From a bacterium (GTDB taxonomy: Bacteria > Zhuqueibacterota > QNDG01 > JAFGCO01), in assembly GCA_016932575.1 (NCBI GenBank), contig JAFGCO010000006.1:1-64000 (forward strand): a stretch of DNA of 64,000 nt, written 5' to 3'. Numbering within the stretch: position 1 is the stretch's first letter; each line of letters starts with the position of its first letter. The notes under the pieces were generated by a model. That model saw only the letters and a program-made list of their open reading frames with translations. It ran no database searches and was not told where the DNA came from. The translations under genes were made by a program, and so were the position numbers. Shown here one piece after another: positions 1 through 8,674 of the stretch.

Positions 1-147
1 GAGATGGGCGTTCAGGAATGGGTTAAATACGAAGAAGAGCGCTGGCGTTGTCCCCGGTGCGGCCTGCCTATGAGCTGGTATGACGCCAAATGCGTCGGAT
101 GCGGGGCACCAAGATACGAGCGCTTGTTTCCTCTGTCTGAAAAATAA
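1..147 (+). CDS. C-terminal end of a zinc-ribbon protein (DUF3795-like), partial
   Basis: The frame is open from the first base and ends with TAA at 145-147, giving 48 residues; the start lies outside the window. It carries two CxxC pairs (CPRC at residues 17-20, CVGC at 31-34) after an acidic, Trp-containing stretch (VKYEEERW). A cysteine-rich tail following 'YE.ERW.CP.CG' is what I recall from the ends of DUF3795-type small proteins, so a structural zinc site is likely. The function is unknown and the family name is tentative. Confidence 0.6.
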   Translation, partial: EMGVQEWVKYEEERWRCPRCGLPMSWYDAKCVGCGAPRYERLFPLSEK

Positions 148-420
148 AATTCGATAACTGTTTCGTCAATACTTCGCCTATGTGAATCCGAAAAGAGAAG
201 AATACGAAATAATGCAAGAAAAAAAATATGGAAGCCGCTATACAAAAATTCAGTAAAGAATTAAAACTTTGATTATTTGGGTATAAAAATGCTGCTACAA
301 ACTGATGCAGGGGACTTTACTCGTCGCGTTGATCCTCCCAAAGCTGGTGATCACTGCGTTATTTGTCCGTTAGAAAAAGCAATAATTTCAACTATCAGTA
401 ATAGAATATGGAGGGATATC

Positions 421-501
421 ATGAATTTGAGAAAATCATCATCTTTATTAATATTTATTGCATTCTATTCATTTGCACAAACACCAGGTACTCAGAAATA
501 G
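421..501 (+). pseudogene. Signal-peptide stub of a decayed secreted-protein gene
   Basis: A strong ribosome site (GGAGGG, 410-415) precedes ATG 421. The 26-residue product begins MNLRKSSSLLIFIAFYSFAQ, a textbook signal peptide, but stops at once after the cleavage region. Downstream (502-739) short open pieces occur in several frames with many stops. This looks like the first codons of an exported protein whose body has been lost. Upstream, 148-420 shows nothing I can support as a gene. Confidence 0.5.
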
Positions 502-739
502 ATGTTTGAGACAGGATACGGTCTTCTCCATCCATTGATGCAGACGGTGTCATTTCAATTAAAAAACCAATCGGGTGAAACGCTTTGCATTGGCAGTATT
601 TATTCTGAATGTAAGTTATAAGACAGCATTTTGATCATAAAAAAACAATTGGATGAATAGGGATAAAACCGCTGAGCAGATTTGCCTCGAAATGAGAAAA
701 TATCATTCTCTGGCAGATGGAAAAACGGCTGGTTATTAA

Positions 740-973
740 GTGTGTGCGGATGATATGAAAGAACAATTCAGTAAAAAGCTTGAAGAAATTCTGCAATCCG
801 CATCAGCGCGTCTTTATCCCGCTGAAATTGGTGAAGCCAAGGTTTGCCTGGACAGCAGGTGCGATAATGGTGACAGTGCGCTGCATGTATTCATTTGGAG
901 TAATGAAACAGAGAAAGCGCTATTTCTTATCGAGAATGGAATCGATGTTAATTTTATGGGACAGGTGAAATGA
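740..973 (+). pseudogene. Truncated ankyrin-repeat protein
   Basis: The 77-codon frame contains one ankyrin-like helix pair (GDSALHVFIW ... ALFLIENGIDVNF), then stops where a second repeat should begin. Starts are GTG 740 or ATG 755; neither has a good ribosome site. The stop overlaps the next start as ATGA (970-973), so the two could be translationally coupled. Ankyrin proteins need several repeats to fold, so this is most likely the remnant of a longer protein, in keeping with the decayed sequence just upstream. A genuine small protein cannot be excluded. Confidence 0.5.
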
Positions 974-2295
974 GACGCATATCTTTGTTAATTATATTCA
1001 TTTTATTCTTTGATATTTTAATTGCCAAAAACCGCTATATGTTTTATCATGATTATTCGACGATGATAAAAAAATCCAACGATTCTATTCAATATATTTA
1101 CAGTGAAAAGAGTTCTAAAGGAGAATTGTCCTTCTTCTTATTTGAATCACAGTCGAATAACAAATGTAGAATTCTGACCCTGGATAATCATCAATCTGAT
1201 TTATTAGAAGAAATTTACTTCCGGAAAAACGGCAATATTCTTGCTATTTTTAATGACAATGAATACGGACAAATACTTGTTATGATAAATAAAGATATTT
1301 CTGTTGAAATAACGGCGCCTGAGCGCGATATCATCAGCGGATTCTCTATTTCTTCAGATGAAGGTTTATCTGTCAATTATCATCGGGAAAGGTCATTTCC
1401 AGATCTTTCTTTTTCACCAAACGGAAATAAAATCATTTTTTGTCAGGATGATTCTGTTACAATTGAGGATCCGGTTTCCGGCGAATACAGAAGAAATCTG
1501 GTTATCAGACAGCTTGATTTCGGAGAAATAACAATTAAAACAGTTTTTACAGATACTCTGCAACTTAGTTATTTAATGGTTGACAGGGATATACATAGAT
1601 TTATATTAACCTGGAGCAGTTCAAAAGAGAACCAGTTTTATTTAACTGATTTTATACAAGGGCAATTAATAAATACTTTCCGGAATTTATGGAAATTTGA
1701 CATTAAGAATGCCTCCCTGGATTTGGTAAGTTCGTTTGTTGAAGAAGTGTATTGTGTTTCGAGAGATGATATGCGGATTTTATTTGTCAATAATGATGAA
1801 ACATGTTGTAGTGGTATAAATTATACGAACAACCAATTATTTGAATATCATCTTACTGATCATAGTCTGGATACATTATTTTGTGAGTATTCTGAATTTT
1901 CAAATGAAAATTGTCCTTCGGAGCATAGACCAATTTCATCGATGTATTCTCCAGGCAATGATAAAATAGTGTTTGATATCGAAACGCTTATTATATCAAA
2001 TGCTTTAAATTGTGAAATGGAAAAAATTGACAAAGCAAAGGAATTCGGATATTTCAAATCGTACGATATCGTTATCTACGATCGATTTACCCGGAATGTG
2101 AAAAAATACAATAATGCAAGATATAAACAGTGGTTTGACGATAATCATCTGATTATCAGCCCATTAACAGTAAAATGGGATTCCCTGAAAAGAGAATGGG
2201 TAAATGACTTTTCGAATAACCTTATACTGAATATTAATACAATGAATACAAAAATATTGAAATACGATATACATACAATATTTTCAGCTTTTTAA
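970..2295 (+). CDS. Exported protein with propeller-like PD40 segments
   Basis: 441 residues. Residues 1-19 form a signal peptide (MRRISLLIIFILFFDILIA). Two segments resemble the PD40/TolB propeller strand: LSFSPNGNKIIF near 146-157 and SMYSPGNDKIVFDI near 320-335. They suggest a beta-propeller in the periplasm or on the surface. There is no catalytic motif. The start is set by the ATGA overlap with the preceding ankyrin fragment and an AGGTGA ribosome site. The gene is AT-rich and sits next to decayed sequence, so it may be part of an accessory patch. Function not recognised. Confidence 0.75.
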   Translation: MRRISLLIIFILFFDILIAKNRYMFYHDYSTMIKKSNDSIQYIYSEKSSKGELSFFLFESQSNNKCRILTLDNHQSDLLEEIYFRKNGNILAIFNDNEYGQILVMINKDISVEITAPERDIISGFSISSDEGLSVNYHRERSFPDLSFSPNGNKIIFCQDDSVTIEDPVSGEYRRNLVIRQLDFGEITIKTVFTDTLQLSYLMVDRDIHRFILTWSSSKENQFYLTDFIQGQLINTFRNLWKFDIKNASLDLVSSFVEEVYCVSRDDMRILFVNNDETCCSGINYTNNQLFEYHLTDHSLDTLFCEYSEFSNENCPSEHRPISSMYSPGNDKIVFDIETLIISNALNCEMEKIDKAKEFGYFKSYDIVIYDRFTRNVKKYNNARYKQWFDDNHLIISPLTVKWDSLKREWVNDFSNNLILNINTMNTKILKYDIHTIFSAF

Positions 2296-2420
2296 GTTGC
2301 TCAAATGAGTTGCTGTCTGCCGTATCTTTCGTGATTTGAACATATTCTGCAATCTCCCGGATTCTTAAAATCTCCGGATGTTTGACATCAGAAAACGATC
2401 AAATATTTTCCCCGAAATGG

Positions 2421-2501
2421 TTACGATTTTCCTCTTGATAAAGCAAATTAATTATCGTAAATTATTCGGTAGTATATATATTTTATCGTAATTTTTACGA
2501 T
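2421..2501. promoter_or_regulatory. Four ATCGTAA/TTACGAT half-sites, probable Lrp-type operator
   Basis: The heptamer ATCGTAA or its complement occurs at 2421-2427 (TTACGAT), 2454-2460 (ATCGTAA) and, as an inverted repeat with a 3-bp spacer, at 2485-2491 and 2495-2501. The steps of 33 and 31 bp are close to three helical turns, the arrangement expected for a wrapped Lrp/AsnC oligomer. The array lies directly upstream of the lrp-like gene, suggesting autoregulation; the adjoining decarboxylase would share the control. Confidence 0.6.
2435..2463 (+). promoter_or_regulatory. Candidate sigma-70 promoter for the Lrp-like gene
   Basis: TTGATA (2435-2440, 5 of 6 matches to the -35 consensus) and TAAATT (2458-2463, 4 of 6 to the -10) are separated by exactly 17 bp. 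They overlap the ATCGTAA half-sites, so regulator binding would block polymerase. The region is AT-rich, so chance matches are possible. Confidence 0.35.
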
Positions 2502-2520
2502 ATTTGAGGGATATTACAGA

Positions 2521-2994
2521 ATGATTGACAAAATCGACAGCCAAATTATTGCTTTACTGCAAACAGATGCCCGTCTCTCGAATGCAGCCCTGGCAGAAAA
2601 AGTGGGTCTGACAACCTCTACTGTACACGAACGGGTCAAAAAATTAGAGAAAAAAGGGATTATACGGGGGTATGTTGCTGTGGTCAATGCAGAGGCTCTG
2701 GGTAAACCGATTATCGCTTTTATCCGTCTCAGTGTCGGCTCGGTTTCAGCAGATTATCTTGAGTCAAAAAACAGCGTGCTGAGTATATGCCAGGATGAGC
2801 CGGATGTGTTGGAATGTCACACTGTGGCCGGTGAAGACTGCTATATTTTAAAAGTGCGCGCAACCAGTCCTGCTCATTTAGAAAATTTGATTGAGCGTAT
2901 TCGCTGCAATGCCCGGGTGTCAAGGACAACGACCAATATTGTGCTTTCGACTCTCAAGGAAACCACGCGGGTAATGCCTGACATAGGAGACTGA
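2521..2994 (+). CDS. Lrp/AsnC family transcriptional regulator
   Basis: 157 residues, normal for the family. Residues about 4-60 form the winged-helix DNA-binding domain (IDSQIIALLQTDARLSNAAL then a TVHERVKKLEKKGII recognition region). About 67-145 is the RAM ligand-binding and oligomerisation domain, with the usual dipeptide between helices (VAGEDCYILKVRA). It usually senses an amino acid. The gene lies 28 bp upstream of the PLP-decarboxylase start, so it probably controls that enzyme; the repeated ATCGTAA sites upstream suggest autoregulation. Start ATG 2521 follows a GAGGG site. Confidence 0.9.
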   Translation: MIDKIDSQIIALLQTDARLSNAALAEKVGLTTSTVHERVKKLEKKGIIRGYVAVVNAEALGKPIIAFIRLSVGSVSADYLESKNSVLSICQDEPDVLECHTVAGEDCYILKVRATSPAHLENLIERIRCNARVSRTTTNIVLSTLKETTRVMPDIGD

Positions 2995-3022
2995 AGTGGC
3001 CATTGAAGGGAAGGATACACAA

Positions 3023-4435
3023 ATGACATATCGAAGCGTGCTTGAGTCGACTCTCGCACATGCCTTGAGCTATATTGAGAACCTTGATGAAGTACCCGTA
3101 TCAGCAACAGCAGGTCTCGCTGGTTTACGCCAGCGTTTGGATCGTCCGCTTGCCGACGAGGGAATGGACGCAACTCAAGTGATTGATGAATTGGTTGATG
3201 ATGTACATGGCGGGATATTGGGATCCTCGGGAGGACGGTTCTTTGGCTGGGTAGTCGGCGGCTCAGTGCCCGCCGCCCTTGCTGCCGATTGGCTGACATC
3301 GACCTGGGATCAGCCCGCCGCTCTGTTCGCATCCGGACCCGCCACAGCCGTCATTGAAGAAGTTTGCGGACGATGGCTGAAAGAGCTGCTGGGATTACCT
3401 CTGAATACAAGCTTTGCTCTGGTAACAGGCTGTTCAATGGCACATGTGACTTGCCTGGCAGCTGCCCGAAATGCCTTATTGGCCAAATATGACTGGAATG
3501 TGGAGCGAAAGGGATTGACAGGCGCACCTCAAATCCGTATTTTGAGTAACAACCAGCGGCATGGCTCAATTGAGCGTTCCGTCAGGCTGTTGGGGATAGG
3601 CAATGAAAATGTTATTGATCTGCCCGTAAACAAACAGGGTCATTTAAACATAAAAGATCTCCAGAGGGAACTTCAAAAACATGCAGGCCAGCCGACCATC
3701 GTATTATTACAGGCCGGCGACATCAACACCGGCGTGTTTGAGCCTTTTGAAAAGCTTATCCCCGTCGCACACAACTATAACGCCTGGGTCCATATCGACG
3801 GAGCTTTCGGGCTATGGGCATCGGCAAGCCCCAAATATAAACATTTGCTGAATGGAGCAGAACAAGCCGATTCATGGGCGGTTGACGGGCATAAATGGCT
3901 GAATGTGCCCTATGATTGCGGCTATGCCTTTGTTGCAGATTCAAGGGCTCATCAGGCAGCCATGTCTCACCGTGCGAGTTATTTAACCCATGATGCTGTT
4001 GCCCGTGACCAGATTGACTGGACTCCGGAATGGTCTCACCGTGGACGAGGCACCGCCACCTATGCCGCACTCCGGCAGCTGGGCAAAAAGGGGGTGGCCG
4101 GGCTAATCGAACGCACCTGTCAGCATGCACATTGCCTTGTCACACGCATTGGTGCATTGCCCGGTGCTGAAGTAATATGGGAACCACAGATAAACCAGGG
4201 ATTGGTACGTTTTCTCAGCACCCGATCCGATGCGACGGATACGGATCATGATCGGCGCACAGACGGTGTTATTGCCAATATTCTTGAATCTGGTGAAGTT
4301 TTTTTTAGCGGTACGACCTGGCAAGGCAAACGCTGTATGCGCGTTTCGGTGTGCAATTGGAAAACAAATGAGCTGGATGTTGAGCGTGCCGTCAATGCCG
4401 TTCAACGTGCTCTTGAAAAACAGTCAATAGCATAA
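3023..4435 (+). CDS. Group II pyridoxal-phosphate-dependent decarboxylase
   Basis: About 470 residues from ATG 3023. This start is preferred over GTG 2996 because GGGAAGG lies 8 bases before it. The fold-type I PLP signature is clear: VHIDGAFGLWAS holds the cofactor Asp, and VDGHKWLNVPYDCG holds the Schiff-base lysine (about Lys291). The family includes aromatic amino acid, glutamate and diaminobutyrate decarboxylases; databases often call this subgroup 'aspartate aminotransferase family'. The substrate cannot be told from sequence. It forms a unit with the Lrp-type gene just upstream, which suggests amino-acid-responsive expression. G+C is higher than in the genes to the left. Confidence 0.85.
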   Translation: MTYRSVLESTLAHALSYIENLDEVPVSATAGLAGLRQRLDRPLADEGMDATQVIDELVDDVHGGILGSSGGRFFGWVVGGSVPAALAADWLTSTWDQPAALFASGPATAVIEEVCGRWLKELLGLPLNTSFALVTGCSMAHVTCLAAARNALLAKYDWNVERKGLTGAPQIRILSNNQRHGSIERSVRLLGIGNENVIDLPVNKQGHLNIKDLQRELQKHAGQPTIVLLQAGDINTGVFEPFEKLIPVAHNYNAWVHIDGAFGLWASASPKYKHLLNGAEQADSWAVDGHKWLNVPYDCGYAFVADSRAHQAAMSHRASYLTHDAVARDQIDWTPEWSHRGRGTATYAALRQLGKKGVAGLIERTCQHAHCLVTRIGALPGAEVIWEPQINQGLVRFLSTRSDATDTDHDRRTDGVIANILESGEVFFSGTTWQGKRCMRVSVCNWKTNELDVERAVNAVQRALEKQSIA

Positions 4436-4705
4436 AGACTAAAAAACGTTGCAAAAGTGTTGTATGAAGATGGAGGACATGTTTTATCCGGCCATGGAGA
4501 TAAAAAAGAGTGATTTCTGATTTTATTAGAAAACAGTCGGAATGATCATTGAATATATTTACTTAAAGACAGTTATATCCCCATATTTAAATCAGCAGAC
4601 AAGCCTTCCTCTGGTTTGCAGCGTATTTATATACTGCAAATCACTTGATTATGAAATAACAATTCAGTATCATAAAAATATTCACAATAAGCGGAGGATT
4701 TTAAC

Positions 4706-5548
4706 ATGAAAAAGGTCATACGAATTTTGATTGGCATCATTTTGTTGTTATCATTGCATTCTTTTGCCCAGGGATACAAGTTAACCTCTGATGATATTAT
4801 TTTATTGAAACAAAATAATTTTACTGAAACAACGCTCCAAAAATTAATCGATGCTCCTGAGATTAACATTTCAGTCGATGAATTAATCAGGCTGAAACAA
4901 TCGGAGCTAAGTGAAGATACGATATTAAAGCTGGCAATAAAAAAAGAGACAGTGCCTGAAAAACGAACACCGGCGACCCAGATTGTGAATACGGTGCGAC
5001 CAAAACGATCAAGAAATACATTCGTCCGTTATGAATGGATGGTTGGGCTTTCCGGCGGTGGCGCAATCGGTCAATATACACAGGTGCCGGATGATAATTC
5101 CATGAGTCAGTTCAATCCAAGTCTTGCTTTCCGATTTGGACGAATGTTCGATAAAAATCTGCTCTTATGCATTGAGGTCAATGGGTGGATGCCTTATTGG
5201 GAAGAAAATGATGATATTACAGATCATACCATAGATTTTGTTCTGGGGACCTTGTCTGCCACCTATTTTTTTGGAAAGCCGGGTACAATATTGAATGGTA
5301 TTTTCATTCAGGGAGGTATCGGGGGCGCATCTGGTTCAATCACATGGATTGAAACGGATGAATTAACCATGGAAGAGTCGGATGCGGGGTGGGGATTTTT
5401 CATTGGTGCGGGCTATGAGTGCCCTGTTTTTAATAAACTAACGCTGGGTATGAGGATGAGCTATAATCAAATGTTCTTTGGTGGTGATAATCTGTTTGAG
5501 TCCGCACGGTTTACACCTCTGCTATTAGATGTGAATTACTATTTTTAA
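4706..5548 (+). CDS. Exported outer-membrane beta-barrel protein
   Basis: 280 residues with a signal peptide (MKKVIRILIGIILLLSLHSF, cleaved near AQG). Residues about 25-75 contain two similar short helical units (DDIILLKQNNFTETTLQKLI and VDELIRLKQSELSEDTILKL), a small domain often seen at the front of exported proteins. From about 110 on, alternating hydrophobic strands rich in Gly and aromatic residues end in LLLDVNYYF, a barrel-type last strand. Ribosome site GGAGG at 4692-4696. The 4436-4705 gap upstream shows no gene. No specific function. Confidence 0.75.
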   Translation: MKKVIRILIGIILLLSLHSFAQGYKLTSDDIILLKQNNFTETTLQKLIDAPEINISVDELIRLKQSELSEDTILKLAIKKETVPEKRTPATQIVNTVRPKRSRNTFVRYEWMVGLSGGGAIGQYTQVPDDNSMSQFNPSLAFRFGRMFDKNLLLCIEVNGWMPYWEENDDITDHTIDFVLGTLSATYFFGKPGTILNGIFIQGGIGGASGSITWIETDELTMEESDAGWGFFIGAGYECPVFNKLTLGMRMSYNQMFFGGDNLFESARFTPLLLDVNYYF

Positions 5549-5793
5549 ATTATAATGGATTTAGAAACATGACAATTAATTATATTTAATATCATGTCAA
5601 GAATTGCTGGAATTGTCGTTAACGCAGAACCAATGACAGCGATGATATCGTCATACGGACAGTGATATTGCTGTCCTGTGTTCAGGTGTTCAAACGGATG
5701 CGAGAAATCAACTTTCAGAATCATTTTCGATACCCGACAGGCGATCCGTCCTGCCGCCCGAAAAGAACATACTGCCAAAAAAGGAGGATGATG

Positions 5794-8307
5794 ATGAACA
5801 GTCGTTGTCTATCGGTTTGCCGAAACCTTCTGACCGCGTTTCTGTTACTGGCATATGCAGTGCTTTTCGCAGAGCCGCTGCTTGATGTTAACCGCGGCGC
5901 GCTCAATTTCGGTGCATGCTCATATGGTCAGACAGGAAGTCAGATCCTTTCTGTCAACAATGCAGGTGATGGCACATTGAACTGGTCTGTCAGCACCGAA
6001 CAATCCTGGCTGACTGTCATGCCCTCCTCAGGAAGCGGCTCCTGCCAGGTGACCGTCACCGCTGATCCGGACGATATGACTCCGGATTCCTATTACTCAG
6101 ATCTTATCATTACAAATACGGACAATCCGGCCGACCAGGCACATATCAGCACTTTTCTGAATGTATATACAGGTACAGAGGAGCCGTTTGGTTCTTTTGA
6201 CACGCCTCTGGACGGTTCAGCCGTATCCGGCTCTGTGCCATTCACAGGCTGGGTGCTCGATGATGTCCGCATTAAATCCGTTACTGTATACATGGATGAG
6301 AGCGGTTCCCAAACCTATATCGGACAGGCAGTTCTCGTTGAGGGCGCCAGGCCCGATGTGGAATCCCTGTATCCCGGCTATCCGATGAGTTACAAAGCAG
6401 GCTGGTCCTACATTCTGCAGACCCATCAGCTTCCGGACGGCGGGAACGGAACTTACACATTTGATGCGACTGCGCGGGATGATGAGGGAAACACCGTACA
6501 GCTTGGCACGAAAACGATTATCTGCGATAACGCCAATGCTGTGAAACCCTTTGGGGCCATCGATACACCCGCGCCGGGAGGTACAGCTTACGGCGATTTA
6601 TACCGGGTTTCGGGATGGGTACTGACACCCCGGCCGAACAAGATACCGGAGGACGGTTTAACGATCAGAGCCTATGTGGACGGCGTCCTTGTGGATCATG
6701 CAACCTATAATGTCTACAGGCAGGATATTGCGGCCCTGTATCCGGATTATGAGAATGCTAACGGGGCCGGAGCCTGGTTTGACCTTAACACGACGGCCTA
6801 TGAAAACGGCCTGCATACTATCCAGTGGACGGCAACGGACAATGCCGGCAACACAGACGGCATCGGGAGCCGGTATTTTTGTGTTTTTAATCAGGAGGAC
6901 ATGCCCAGACCGGTTTTAAACAGACCCCGCGTCAATTTCGGGGCCGATCTGGAGGGGAATCACACCGCTTCCCAATATGTCCGTATCAGCAACAGCGGAG
7001 GCGGAACACTGAAATGGGAGGTAAATCCCGATGACTGGTCCTGGTGGTCAGTTGAACCATTATCCGGTGAAAATACGGAATATGTCAAGGTAAGCGTTCA
7101 ACCCGGAGGACTGGAGCCCATATTCTATTCGGGAATGACTCCCATTTACATCCCAGAAATCGGTGAAACATCGTTCGAAGTGGCTTTATGGAAAACGGAT
7201 ATGTCTTCAGATCATTATATTCCCTTCGGCGAGTTTGATACACCGCAGGAGGGCAGCACCGTAAGCGGGAGTATTTCGGTGACAGGATGGGCACTGGATG
7301 AAATCGGTGTCGAATCCGTAAAAATTTACGGATGCCTGGAAGGCGGCCCGAATACGTACATCGGGGATGCCGTCTTTGTCGAAGGCGCACGGCCGGATAT
7401 CGCAAATATGAAATCAGGAGCCCCCTGCGGTTACAAAGCCGGATGGGGATATATACTGATGACCAATATGCTGCCGGACGGCGGCCAGGGCACTTACACA
7501 CTGGATGCCGTGGCCACGAATATCGCGGGCAAACAGGTGTCACTGGGCACGAAAACCATTCAGGTGGATAATGCAAATTCGGTCAAGCCGTTCGGTGCCA
7601 TTGATTCTCCTGGATGGGGAGAAGTGGTATCCGGCAGCTCGGTTAAGATTTCCGGATGGGTACTGGCACCGCAACCCAGTACAATTCCAACAGACGGATC
7701 CACCATCAGCATCTATATCGATGGTAAATTCATAGGACATCCGACTTACAATGAATACAGGGAAGATATTGCTGTCATGTTCCCTGAATATAACAACAGT
7801 CAGGGCGCGGGATGGTCGTTATTTATGGACATATCCGCATTTCAGGATGCACCCCATTCCATTTCCTGGGATATCGGAACTTCCGATATAGGGCCTTCTG
7901 AACGGGATGGAGGACTTGAAAAGTCCATTGCTGAAACTGCAACGATGACGGCACAACTTTTTGTCGTGCAGAATGAGCGGCCTGTTCAGAATTCGATTCC
8001 TGATACCCCACAGTCTTCCGGGCCGGATCAGTTTACTTTATATCCAGTGTATCCGAATCCCTTCAATCCCGTCACGAAGATTGAATTTCATCTGAATCAA
8101 GCAGGTCGTGTTGAACTAAACATATTGGATATGCTCGGACGACATGTAAAAACACTGGTATCCGGACAGCAAAAGGAAGCAGGAAAACATGAAACAGAAT
8201 GGTCCGGAACAGACGATTCGGGAATGCCGCTGGCTAGCGGTGTTTATTTTTTACGATTGAAGTGCGGGAAACTGATTCAATCCAGGAAGATGATACTGAT
8301 TCGGTAA
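5794..8307 (+). CDS. Large secreted BACON/Ig-like protein with type IX C-terminal signal
   Basis: 837 residues from ATG 5794, chosen because AAGGAGG (5781-5787) lies 6 bases upstream; ATGs 5788 and 5791 are too close. A signal peptide is followed by a BACON-like domain (LDVNRGALNFGA...), two Ig-like modules, then a second BACON-like domain and two more Ig-like modules. The two halves are an internal duplication: PFG.(F/I)DTP, VEGARPD, YKAGW.YIL and LG(T)KTI recur. The C-terminus has YPNPFNPVTKIEF and ends ASGVYFLRL...RKMILIR, the FlgD-like type A sorting domain of type IX cargo. Probably an adhesin or carbohydrate-binding surface protein. No catalytic domain is seen. Confidence 0.85.
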   Translation: MNSRCLSVCRNLLTAFLLLAYAVLFAEPLLDVNRGALNFGACSYGQTGSQILSVNNAGDGTLNWSVSTEQSWLTVMPSSGSGSCQVTVTADPDDMTPDSYYSDLIITNTDNPADQAHISTFLNVYTGTEEPFGSFDTPLDGSAVSGSVPFTGWVLDDVRIKSVTVYMDESGSQTYIGQAVLVEGARPDVESLYPGYPMSYKAGWSYILQTHQLPDGGNGTYTFDATARDDEGNTVQLGTKTIICDNANAVKPFGAIDTPAPGGTAYGDLYRVSGWVLTPRPNKIPEDGLTIRAYVDGVLVDHATYNVYRQDIAALYPDYENANGAGAWFDLNTTAYENGLHTIQWTATDNAGNTDGIGSRYFCVFNQEDMPRPVLNRPRVNFGADLEGNHTASQYVRISNSGGGTLKWEVNPDDWSWWSVEPLSGENTEYVKVSVQPGGLEPIFYSGMTPIYIPEIGETSFEVALWKTDMSSDHYIPFGEFDTPQEGSTVSGSISVTGWALDEIGVESVKIYGCLEGGPNTYIGDAVFVEGARPDIANMKSGAPCGYKAGWGYILMTNMLPDGGQGTYTLDAVATNIAGKQVSLGTKTIQVDNANSVKPFGAIDSPGWGEVVSGSSVKISGWVLAPQPSTIPTDGSTISIYIDGKFIGHPTYNEYREDIAVMFPEYNNSQGAGWSLFMDISAFQDAPHSISWDIGTSDIGPSERDGGLEKSIAETATMTAQLFVVQNERPVQNSIPDTPQSSGPDQFTLYPVYPNPFNPVTKIEFHLNQAGRVELNILDMLGRHVKTLVSGQQKEAGKHETEWSGTDDSGMPLASGVYFLRLKCGKLIQSRKMILIR

Positions 8308-8674
8308 ATGGCGGAATTGTCCGGATACGGGGATCATTCGCATGAACGGGATGAATCGGACAGTGCAGCGGCCAGTGACGTGACAGTGAGCGTCAAAATG
8401 AGTGTGCGCTTACTGGGAACGCGGGAAACGGAGAAATGTTTCGATTCCAATCAGTTCAGGGCATGTGATCGGAACGTGTCAATATCCGCCTGTCAAGGCT
8501 GGCGGCTTCTATTCTGATGATCCGGGGGACCGCAAACAGGATCACAACATTAAATGAGGTTCAGGGCGTGAAGGCCCAGATCAGAAAACCGGGGAAAGAT
8601 CTGTTTATATTCTGCTATACCGGTATGATTCTGTGCCCTATGGCCGGTCTTTTACACGAATGGAGAGAATAAAA
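8308..8674 (+). other. Gap without a supportable gene; possible coding remnant
   Basis: No gene with a convincing start. A stretch at about 8474-8672 on the + strand stays open for some 65 codons without a good initiation site and reads like protein (VQGVKAQIRKPGKDLFIFC near its end). It may be the tail of a lost gene. The 69-codon frame starting directly after the 8307 stop has unlikely composition and no ribosome site. Confidence 0.3.

Noticed and set aside
8308-8517. 69-codon frame directly after the BACON/Ig-like gene
   Set aside because: No ribosome site, odd composition, and the preceding gene already ends in a normal type IX domain.
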